A DNA stretch of 64,000 nucleotides from Casuarius casuarius. Its lineage: Eukaryota; Chordata; Aves; Casuariiformes; Casuariidae. A program made the translations under genes and the position numbers. Positions 51,601 to 62,000 of this stretch are shown here, piece by piece. The DNA is taken from contig PTFA01000367.1 in assembly GCA_003342895.1 (NCBI GenBank), forward strand, positions 248,001 through 312,000, given 5' to 3'. The number at the start of each line of letters is the position of its first letter. Position 1 is the first letter of the stretch. Below the pieces are notes generated by a model that searched no databases, had not been told where the DNA came from, and saw only the letters and a program-made list of their open reading frames with translations.

Positions 51601-54600
51601 AGGGAGAATTTCAGAGCAAAAGGGATATCGTTATAAGGGGTGTGTGTGAAGGTTTCCAGCCCCCTTCCACAAAACAGCCCTAGGAAAAAAAAAAGAAAAT
51701 GGAACACTGACTTGGCCCCTGAAGTCAAAGCAGCTCTGCCTCGACCAGCAAACAGCAGAAATGGAAACGAAAGCGTAAAAGTCATAAATGACATTAGTTG
51801 TAGGGTATATCCAGACTAAGGCTACCAATGTGCCTGCCAGACTGGCAACTTTCTTCCTTGGCGCACACACTCTTCGCACCAGAGAGGAAAGCTCTGCACG
51901 AGATACTTACCCGGCGATTAGTAAAAAGCGTATAGCACTCCTTCACCAGGATGGCTTTGATGAGTATGGGGTCCAGAACGGCTAGCACAGGCTGCCTGCC
52001 ATCAAAAAACCTAGGCCAAGAGAAACCCACAATCAATCTGTTGATCATAGTCACTTGGAGCAAACGCAGCCTGGTTTGTGTGTGGCCAGAGCAACTGCCC
52101 AAGCCCAAAGGACTCTGAGCCAGCTCAGTCCTCTCTGACAAAACAGCTAAAGGGACGAGGCTGAAATTCTTATTATGTAGCAAAACAGGAAAAAGGGAAG
52201 AAAGATGGTGCCAAATACAGACAATGGGGGCATCTCTAGCAATCAGCTGCATTATTAAAGAGGAACTTCCAAAGCAGCGTGTGTTTTGACAGAGGGCAGC
52301 TTTTGCCATGGCTTTGATCTGCTGCATTTGCGCTGTCTGAGCCCTGTTTGCACAACTGGTACCTGCAGTCAATAAAGCCACAGAGAGTGGCCAAGCTGTG
52401 GGGTAAAGAGAGTTCCCTGCATGGCGTATGGGCAATGAGAGGGGATAAACTCCTCTGTGTCCTCTGTTTTTCAATCAATGGAGACAGAAACACTTAAAAG
52501 CCATGGTGTGGGCCAAAGGGCAGCGAGCTGAGGGTCACAGCTGAGGGAAGCAGCCATCAAGAGGCTTGAGATCATTTAATCTTTTAAAAAATGCGCTGGG
52601 TTTCCTGAAGCCTCCCAGGATTTTTGTGCAACAGTTTTGCTTCGGTTTGAGAGGTTCCCAAGAGAAGCATGATAAGAGACCCAGCGTCTGTCTGCACAAA
52701 ACCAGCGCTGTGCGGGGAGCAGGGAGGCAGGCTGAAAGGTAACTCCTGCCCTGGTGCTGGGAGAGGCAGGGAGCAAGATGAAAAACACCGTGGCAGCCTG
52801 CAGCGCTCTTTCTGCCCAAGACAGACAGAACAGCAGCTTCAAAGACATGCGGCTCAGTTTGACACCAAGCAGTGGAGCTTTCTGGGCAGGCAGCATGGTA
52901 GGAAAATGATTGGTGCCTTCCCTCACTAGTGCATCCAGAGCTGAGAAATGGAAGTTTGGCTGGACGGATTTGATGGGGGTTGGAGGACAGCAGGGAGCTG
53001 CCAGAATCGGATCTCTGGGCTCTCCACGGTGCAAGTTTCCCTGGCCCCAGGGTCACTAATGCTGTTGTATGATTTTGAACATTCCCCAAAGGACAAGCGC
53101 TGGTTATTTTCAAAGGTTATGGAAACAAAAAAACCCGAAACAGGCTGCCATCATCCCAACCTTACACTGTACTGAAATCCCAGCGGGAGAGGAGCCTTGG
53201 AGAGATGGCTAGAGAGATCCACGTTGGGGAACCTGGGTTTCCCCCATGACCCAACCTGTCACTGCTGGAATTAAAATGTTGAGACTTGGTGGTAACATAC
53301 CTCTTTGCATGGGTGTCACCATGCTATTTTGGGGCTGAGGAGCACCTCAAATAGGGCATTTTGCTCTGTAGTAAGAAACTCACCCCCACATTTTGCCATA
53401 TTTTTCAAAGCACTTCTGATCAAAATTCAGGACTCCCTGCGAAAGAGAAAAGGAGGAATGAACAGTTTGCAAGTGAACAGTGATCACAGCAGGTCACAGC
53501 TTGCAGTTCGGTGGACCCTGCAGACCCATCGCAAGTGGCAGAGGATGCCTGCTAGCTCTTAAGAGCCATGTTGATTCTTAAGGGAGATCTGCAATGGAGG
53601 GAAAAAAGAGTGCGGAGAAAGAAAACTGCACTTTCAACTTCCACTAGCCAACCTGAGCTAAAAATATAATGAAGTCAAGGTATGACAAGGTACATCTTTT
53701 TAGCATGAGGAGACTTAGCAGGCAGAACTAGGTCCCAGTGCACCGTCTCATTTCCAGCTCAACAAGTCAGAGCTGCTACTACCTTTTCCTCATGAGATCT
53801 TCCACTGCACTTACTGAAACAGAGTGATGACGGCTTTTTTGTTCGCATTAAGGTTTTAACTGATGTTACATGTAAGGATGTAACTTATGGGACATGTAAC
53901 AGTCACCATGTATCAACCAAACCGTTAGTGGGAGACCGCGTGCAGGCTGTAAGTCCAGCAAACACAAGTTAAATCATCTCTTTCATTGAGGCTAAAGCAT
54001 TTCAGCCTGCATTTGCCCAGCTAGTACCTAGTTATTTGGTAAGGTCCAGTAACTTGATAATTGGTTTTATTTAGAAATCCATTCATCTGGTCTAGGTTCA
54101 GGACAGCCGAGCAGCAAGTGGCTAAACAGGGCATCGCTGGGGCTAGTCCCGGCCTCTTCGTGGTGCCTGGCAGAAAGCACAAAGAAGCACGGAGTTTTCA
54201 CAGAAATCCGCAGCCTTGGGCACCTCTTCCTCTACTTTTTGCTTGTTTGTTTTGAACAGGTCTTCAGCTGCTGAGGAGGAGGTAGAAAGCTAGGGGGAAA
54301 CTAATAGCTTAAATTAAGAAATGTGTGAAAAACATAACACCCCTCATCCTGGTCAACCAGTACCTAAAAGTGATTTCTGTGTTGCCTATGTCTCCAAAGA
54401 GTTTCCTAATTAAAAGCCTAATTTCCAAGGGCTGGGGAAAGAGAAGGGCAAAGCACAGGGAGAATAGGGCTGGCCACGAGAGAGAACCTAAAGCATCGGC
54501 GGAGAAGAAGCTCCTGTTACTCACGTGCCGGTACTCCAGGAACGTCCCCAGAAACGGCAAAGGCCGTGGCCCGGGAATACCCAGCTTCTTGAAGGTCTGA

Positions 54601-55818
54601 AAGGGCCATATCCCATAGCTGCCAAGCAATGTCAGTATGTGAGACGCATTTATGCAACAAGAAGAGAAGATGCTTCATCCTGGGGGCAACGAATAGCTTA
54701 AATAGCTGGCCCCTGCCATCCGGAGAACACTGAAATTATGGACTAAGCAGCCAACCTGCTGAGCATACTCTCTACCTGCAATAAACGTGAAATCATTTGG
54801 GGTACGTTTTGATACAGGAGAAGGGGTTGCCATTGCGTGAACGCTCAGCACCCTCCTAGGAGACGGCTGAAAGGAGCTGCAGCCCAACCCGTGCAAACCT
54901 ATGGGCCTTCCTGAGCGTCCCAGTCTCTTTATTCAGTCCCAGTCTCTTTATTCAGTTTATTCCCAGTCTCTTTATCCGGGGACCTCACTCAGTTGCCTGA
55001 GTCAGAGCGCTTTGGCTCAGGTGACTGGAGAGAGGCCTCAGCGGGATTAGGCTCCCAAGCTGAGACCTGCCTTTGTGTTCGTCTCTGCTAAGACCTGCTG
55101 CAAAGCTCAGGTGGGAGAGCTACAGAAAAGCCGCAGCAAAGCGGGGACATAAATTAAACCAGCAAAATTAAGTTTGTGCCTGTATAGCTCGCTACAGCTC
55201 CTCTGAGTGACATAAACAAAAGGGCAATTTTGCCAACATAAATGTCTACATGGGGACTTCTCCGCTGGCAGAGGCCCCACACTCCCTGCTCCCCGCTCAC
55301 ACGCCAACACCAGGAAAAGCCATCGAGGGAGACCCCATCTCCTTTGCAACCAACCAGAGTTTGCTACAACAAAAACACAGCAGTTATTTCTATTTGGATC
55401 TATGTAGAAAAGCACAAAACAAGGCGTTATTTTTTCCCCTATAGTCCCAAATCCAATTTCCTCTTTCTCCCTTCGAGCTGACCCAGGAAAGGCACAGGGG
55501 AAAGGTCTGCCGGCAGGTTTCATGGAGCAAAGAGCTCCTTCTCCTTTATCAGCCCTTATCTCTGCCTTTAAGGTACCCCCGGATGGCCAGGGATCTGTTT
55601 TTAACACCGGCAACGCAAACACTGCTTCCCTTCTTGCGTGTCCCGGCACCTCCAAGGCCCCAGGAATGGCGGGGAGCTCCAGCTCCTCCCCGGGCACAGG
55701 CGCTTTTCCTCGTCCCCCGTCGCCCCACGGGACCAGCCCCTACTTACAGGAGCAGGAGGCTAAGGAAGAGGGTGAGGAGCAGCCACGTGGCTACAGAGAG
55801 CTCTGGCAGGAAATTCAT
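42649..55818 (-). CDS. CYP3A: Cytochrome P450 family 3 subfamily A, gene 2 (complete, 13 exons)
   Basis: Same role as gene 1: an ER-anchored drug and steroid monooxygenase. Exons in transcript order: 55748-55818, 54525-54618, 53384-53436, 51911-52010, 51481-51594, 50496-50584, 49724-49872, 49093-49220, 48663-48750, 47474-47634, 46776-47002, 45014-45176 and 42649-42744 (stop TAA). They total 1533 bp, a 510-residue protein. The start is the ATG at 55818: it begins [15 protein letters not shown], a hydrophobic signal anchor, and gives the standard 71-bp coding exon 1. Motifs: [16 protein letters not shown]-helix AGYETTS (Thr codon 47573-47575), ETLR, PERF and [14 protein letters not shown]. All introns are GT-AG. 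The last intron is 2.3 kb, so the final exon is easy to miss; it encodes [10 protein letters not shown] and follows a long pyrimidine tract. In exon 12, 11 of 54 residues differ from gene 1, so the two genes are old paralogues. The gene lies tail-to-tail with the pseudogene. Confidence 0.96.
43031..43086 (+). repeat. 19-bp tandem repeat, three copies, in intron 12 of gene 2
   Basis: Unit GGAGGGAAAAGCTGGATGA repeated with few changes; the third copy is degenerate. It lies about 290 bases upstream, in transcript direction, of the last exon of gene 2. Confidence 0.9.
45973..46105 (+). repeat. Degenerate ~50-bp tandem repeat in intron 11 of gene 2
   Basis: Three copies of a unit containing CTGGGCCACAG preceded by a CAACACAGGG-like stretch, at 45991, 46041 and about 46089. 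The period is 48-50 bp. Confidence 0.65.
54918..54978 (+). repeat. 19-bp tandem repeat in intron 1 of gene 2
   Basis: Unit TCCCAGTCTCTTTATTCAG occurs twice in direct succession, then a third partial copy follows after five bases. Confidence 0.95.
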
Positions 55819-55958
55819 GGCATCTCCCAGCCCGCCGCGGGAGCGCAAGTCTGCTACGAAACCCCGACCTCCGCCGAGCAACTTTTCAGCCCCAGCTTTT
55901 GGCTGCAGCCACCCTCACATGACCCGAAGGAGGAGTCTGCCTTGCTCAGCTGCTCAAG

Positions 55959-55964
55959 CTTTAA
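55959..55964 (-). promoter_or_regulatory. Weak TATA-like element of gene 2
   Basis: TTAAAG on the minus strand lies 141-146 bases upstream of the gene 2 ATG. If it acts as a TATA box, the 5' leader would be roughly 110 nucleotides, close to that known for human CYP3A4. The match to TATA is poor and no other core element is clear. Confidence 0.25.
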
Positions 55965-56073
55965 CCCTTGGGCAGGTTTCTCCCTGGATTGAGACCTTAA
56001 TAATGCGCCCAGCTCTAGTGACTTGAAACTGCTAAAAGTGTAATTTTCACTAGGGGAAACATAACACAGGGCT

Positions 56074-56088
56074 TGACCTTGCTTAACT
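56074..56088 (-). promoter_or_regulatory. Candidate DR3 nuclear receptor element upstream of gene 2
   Basis: The minus strand reads AGTTAA-gca-AGGTCA: two direct half-sites spaced by three bases, one perfect and one with a single mismatch to AGTTCA, 256-270 bases upstream of the ATG. DR3 sites of this kind bind PXR, CAR or VDR with RXR and drive inducible CYP3A transcription in mammals; birds have a single PXR/CAR-like receptor, CXR. Function here is inferred from motif and position only. Confidence 0.4.
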
Positions 56089-56099
56089 CGTTCTTCTCA

Positions 56100-59000
56100 C
56101 CTTCTACCCCGAGAGCAGTGAGATTGGCAGGGGGCTGAGAGGGGGCTTCCAGATGTTTGCACTGACCAAACGAGCGGTGCTGCATCAAACCGCTGCTGGA
56201 TTTGTGCTTCGTCAGCTTGCTCAGGCCTTTTCCGAACACCCCGTCGTCTTTGGTCTCTGCAATATCCCAGGGCAAGGAGTCCCACGAACAGATGCGCCGT
56301 GCCAAAAATACTTCCCCTGACCAGAGCCAGCTGCCTGGTGACTTCACTGGGCTCTACTGCAGCTGCGGAAGGAGCCCACTTCCAAGCAAGGGTTTACAGT
56401 TCCTGTTGTATTGCCCCTTGGACGCGATGCCCCGGTGAGCCCACGGCTTGTTGCATTTGCAGTTTTGCTGGATTTGTTGCTTTTGTTGAGAGCTACAATC
56501 AGGAGGGCGCAGGAAATACTGCCCTCTCCCCAGCCAGCCTCCCTCCTCCCCTCGCAGGGTCTCCCCCTGCCCGCCGTCCCCTGGGGTAGCTCCTGCCAGT
56601 GGCCTCTCGTCGCAGGGAGCAGCAAGTTAACCCTCCCTGCCCCGATAAGGGGGGGGGGGGTGCCGGGTGCTGCCAGGGCGTTTCTGGCTGTGTAGATCAC
56701 CTAGTTCCTCTTATGTCTCCCTTGCCCAGCCCCATTTATCTTGTCCTCCTGCACCTCTTCTTTAGGAGACAGGAGGGATGGAGGGCCCAAAGGAGACACC
56801 GGGGAGGAGAGAAACACCTTGCAGGAGACGGCAGTCTTTTTGGGGTAGTGCTCGGGATGGGCTGAGAGGGTCATGGCAGCTGAGTTCTCCCTCTGCTCCG
56901 GCTTTTTGCTGCCCCCTCCTTCTCTGTGCAGATCCATTCACCCCATCTTTGTCCCATGTCCCATCCTTCCACCCACCTCCTCCCACCCACATCATCCCTC
57001 TTTTCACTGCCCTCGCACCCTGCCAGAAAACACTTCCCGGGGCTGAAAGGGATCCACCATCTCCAGGCAAAGTCCTCCGGCCTTCAGAGCGTGCAGCTGC
57101 GATTCAGCGGGGAACAGGACCTGCCTCCATCCCGAGGGCTCCCGCAGGGGCAAAACCGCTCGGACGCACTCGAGCCCGCGGCAGTTTGACCTGACGTTGC
57201 CGGCTCTGGAGACGCACGCAGAAAAGCCAACAGGACAGGCTCGCCCTAACAGCCGCGAGTCCACAGCGAAGCTTTTACTAGGTCGCTTTTGGGTCGTGCT
57301 CGTGCTGCCGATGTACCTCCCTGAAGGAAGACAGAGCAGGGGGAGGATCAGATTTTCCATCTTGCATCTGGGCTCCCCGCTACAGAGGCTGCAAGAAGCG
57401 CCACGTCCGTGCTCCCTGCAGCCCACCGCACAGTTTGGATGCTGATGGCTCCGTTGACTTATCCACGTGTGTCCTGGAGCCCTGCGAAGGCTGGCGAGGG
57501 CGCTAGGGCAAGAGGCAGCTCGCTGGCGCTGAATCGGCTCAAAGGACCGAACCAGCCCTTGGCACCAACAGCACCGCACAGGGAGCTCAGCCCACGCCCA
57601 GGGTCCCCGGCTCAGCAGCGGCGTTTCCAGATGGGATCTCATTTCATTTCTGCCCCGGACTTTCTGCTTGCTTTAGGGCCTGAGGTCACACGAGATGATA
57701 CTGTCATTTATCTTCAGGAAACTGAGCGTCCCCCCACAAACACATGCGGGACTGACCGCTTTCTACTGGAGAAACAGGGAAAACACATTAGAAATACCAC
57801 CAGAACGGACAGCAGGGCAGCTGGCTGGCACAGCCGCAGCGTGTTCAACCTCACCTGTGCTCGTGGGCTGCTGCGGACACGTGTTAGGGGACGGTCTAGG
57901 TTGCTGCCATTCCCTGTAGCAGATGGCGAGAGGGTGGCAGCCCACGGGGCAGAGCCGCGGATCTCCTCCTCTGCACGGCACAGCGCAGCCCCCTTCCCGC
58001 GGCCTCCCCGGAGTGCGTTGGCTGACCCACAGAGCGGAGCGACGCCGAGCCCCTCGTCGCAGAGTTCAACCAGCCGAGCAGCCGGGCCCAGGGCATCCAC
58101 GCGCATGGCGCTCGTTTGCACTGAGGATTGACCTACTGCGTCGAGCACGCTCAGCCATAGCCTGGGGGAAACCAAAGCGCTTCTGTAATTAACGGCCACT
58201 TAGCACAAGGCAACACCACCGACAGACTGCATATGGCCATATCCATAGGCAAGGAGCGTTTTTGCCTGTGCCCAAATATTTATTTTTATCTCCTAAAACA
58301 CAGCAGGTGCCAGTCTTCCAGGTGCAAGGGTCACCTCCGCAAACGCCCAAGCCAAAGAGGAGGGCAGCAGCACCGCAAGTTTTGGTAGGACGAAGTCTCA
58401 GGCATCCCCAGCTTCTCAAGGCCATGATGTGCTTGATGATTCCTGTAATCAGCGACTGACAGTAATCAATTAGCCAGTTTACGGAAGAGTGTGTCTGATT
58501 TCCACCCCCCCCGGCTGTGCAGAGCAGCTGAACATCCAGCCGTTCGGCGCTGGAGACAGCAGCGGCCTGTTTAGCGGCAGGACACCGTGTCCCGTTTTAT
58601 TGCGGTCTCCTTCTCGCAAGAGCCCTTCACCTTGCCAGAGCTGAGGCTCCCTTATCCTGGGAGCTGTCTTTTACCTTTGCATCTGAAGCCTAACTCCTCC
58701 ACAAAGTAACTGATTATAGCCCAATACAACAAGGACATTAGGAACCGCAATTAGAGGCAGGAAGAAAAATTCGCCAGCGCTCAGTGTTAAAGAAGGCACC
58801 GCCAAGCGTACGCAGTGCTGCGGCACCGCTATGAACATCCCAGTCCGTGTTAGCTGCATTTCTTCTCCTCATGCAGAGCCGTTGATTTTCTAATAAGCTC
58901 TGCTAATTGCTGTTGTGATTTCTCGGTGGGAAGCTGGTTTGTATTTCAGCATTTTCCCCTCTCTCTCTGACAGCAACCGAGGCAAAGCCTGGCTTTGGAG

Positions 59001-62000
59001 GAGGAGGAAGGGGTTAGTCCCCACCAAAGCTAAATAAACCGGGTAGCAACTTTGCACCCGAGCAAATATTTCCTTTCCTGCTAAATGGGCTTGAGTGGGG
59101 GCAACTTACTGATCTACAGGTGACCGATAATTTGAAGTAAGAGGAAAGAGAGGAGACGCAGAGGACTATCAAACACATGGTCGCTACAAGCACCAGCAAC
59201 GGAGAAGGTGCTGGGTCAGGCGGAGGGGACAGTGACACTGGTCTCCCCTGAAGCAGTTGTTCACCGAAGGAGAACTTCTCCTCCCTGTGGCAACATGCTC
59301 TGATAACCTTTGCATAACCTTACAGTGACGAATGAACCACATTCAGCGGGGAAAATCACACCGTTGGTGGTTTTGTGATGTTATTACACGGGGTTCCTGT
59401 AGGCACGCCTGGGAGTGGCNTGCAGAAAGCCACATCCGCACCAGCGCTCGTAAACTGTTGCAAAGGATTGAGTTACCTGAGTTTTTTGCACAGCTCTCGT
59501 AGCGCTGTTGTCTCCCTGGCCTGGCAGACTTTGAGGAAATTGCATGCTTGCTCTGCTCCGCAGAAGTTACGTCTCCTCCGAGAAGATGCCCTTCGCAGCC
59601 TGCTCCAGCATGGGCCCAGAGGTGCTCGGTCCCAGCCTGCCAGTGCCTCACTTTTGCTTTCCAGGTACCTGGACCCAGGCTCCTCTCCTTCCCGCGTGGA
59701 TTAAAGTGAAAACCGCAGCACTTTCAGCCTGCGAGAGGGATTGACAAGAAAGGAGAAATTGGATGGAGAGGGTGGGATTGAGTCTGTCTCGCTAACTCAG
59801 ATATTCCCGACCAAAATTGCCACCACAGGTCAGAGCTGCAGGTGGGGCAGTACTGAACTCACATCACTGCATAGTTTTATACAAAATGAGAGTATTAAGG
59901 CAACACTTCTATACTTATGGGGCCCTTTGGACCGAATATGATGGTGGAGCCTGCACCTACCACGGCTATTTTTGAAAGCGACTATCACTGAAACGGCACC
60001 CAAGAGGGAAAAAGCAGCCGGGCAGGTTCTCCAGATTACGTTTCCTGGCAACGTTAAAAGGGTTTTAGCACTGTGGGTAAGCCGGCCACAGCGTTACAGG
60101 TAAGGCTGCTGTGGCATCCCAGCGCCTCGTCTAGGAAAAAGGGAAAAAATGGCCCAGGTTTTGGCCAGGATCCGTACACAGCTCTTGTGTCCAAGACCAG
60201 CGACCCGGGAAAAACAGAGCATTTCACGTTTGGAGAAGGAGTCACTTCCAGCGGGAGGCCGGGAATGGGACCCGCGGCCGGCGCCGTGCATGCGAAGGCA
60301 AAGCTCAGCCCGATAAGAGGCGGAGGTGGGACGGGAGAGCGTTTCGGGCGCCTGGCGTGGGCGAGCGCGGGAAGTGCCCCCGCACCGCGACACGGTCCAG
60401 AGTCCGGCAGCCCGGCGAGTGGGAGCAGACATGCTAAAATAAATGAAAAATAACCACCCAGTAAAAAAAAAGCACACACTGCTGGGGGGACAAGGCCACC
60501 CGCGGCAGGCTGACGCGGTTCCCCGGGAGCACGGACCTCGTCTGCCTCCAGCCCCGACGCCTCGGCAGCAGGACGCTGCGAAATGCCGGTGACGCCCGGC
60601 GCAGACCGCGCCGAGTTGACTTCAATGCCCCTTCTAATTTCAGCTGCGTGTCGCAAAGCTGGCGCGTTTTTCTTCTCTCCTGCTTCAGATAATAACCCGT
60701 TTAATAGGAAATGTCTCCGAGACAGCTGTTAACCCCAGCAATAAGAGTCATGCTAACGGCTAGCAGCCTCCTTGGTACGCAGGGCTACGGGCACCATTAG
60801 GTATTAGAAGATAGAGATGGTTTGCAGCCAAAGTGATGTCTCCAGGGTTAATTGTCTCTAACTACAGAGGAACGTGAACGGTCCAAAGGGAATCGCTTCC
60901 TCGGGGTTCAGGAACAGAGGCGGCCTTAGCTGCTCTGCCAGCGCCCTTGTTCCCGACACCAGCACAGCGCCCTTCCTTTCCCTGTTAACAAGAAAGCCCC
61001 AGGACTTTCTCTAAGAGACCCTTGGAAGCCTTGAGTAGTGCACAGTGCTATAGAAATATTATACTTCCAGATCCTGGGGAGAAGAGGAGCCATTCGGCGT
61101 GTGAACCCGGGGCAGGGTCTCCTGCAGCGGCTGCAGACACCACCGGAGCCGAGGGCCCGGCCGGGCTCCCGCGCGGGTTCGCCGGCTGCGCCCGGGGGTC
61201 CGCACGTCGCACCGGCACTCGCTGCGGTGCCTCACGGCGTGACCGCTCCTGCCACAAGCGCTCTCCTTCGATATTAACAGGCTCACAAGACTCTCCACCG
61301 CTCCTTATCACCGCAGTGAAACCGTGCTTGGCTTTCATCCACTATTCGCTTTCTTGGCTTCTGTATTGCAGCTACGTGAGGGCAGAAGCTACGGCCCTCG
61401 CACAAGGGCAAGAAAAGAGAGAACTTGGCTCTGCAGAAAAGTAGCATGTGTGAATTCACGGTTAAAACACACCAAACTATAACTGGCCATAGTTACAAGT
61501 GTTGTCATAGCTGTAAAAATGGGCCCAGCGCAGGAATGGAATGAGACATCTTTGAGCAATCAGGGAGACGATGACCGAACCGACGATGTTTAAAACTCAC
61601 GCAGAACTTCAGAGGAGCACGACTGACAAACGAAAACATCCTTCCATTTTTGAAAGCGCACAGAGAGACCGGGGCCTGAGAACTATTAAAGGCGGAGCCC
61701 TGCCTCGAGGAGAGGTGATATTACTGCTGTCTGGATGACAGGAACCAGATTGAACAGGGTAAAGTGGAGAGCAGTCCTGCATGGGCACAGGGGACCAGGC
61801 AGAAGACTACCAGGAGACTCATGCCCTAACTACATCTCAGGCACTTTCCTGAACAGCTGTATTGTGAAACATCTGCATTGCAGACACACAGGTTCCCCTT
61901 TCCTCCGCACGCCACGGAAAAAATCCTGTTGTAACACACAGCAGTCTTCTACAGGAGATAACAAAAAGCCTTGTTAAAGAACAAGCTTTGATTCACTGAT

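Noticed and set aside
51794..52474. 226-residue open frame on the minus strand
   Set aside because: It is exon 4 of CYP3A gene 2 (51911-52010) extended by chance into introns 3 and 4; the splice sites and exon length are standard.
57004..58199. Long overlapping open frames on both strands (up to 240 residues)
   Set aside because: They overlap each other on opposite strands in CpG-rich DNA, show no domain, and are rich in Pro, Arg, Ala and Gly, as expected when GC content removes stop codons.
60054..60656. 200-residue open frame on the minus strand
   Set aside because: Same explanation: GC-rich sequence, several frames open, no recognisable motif and no exon structure.
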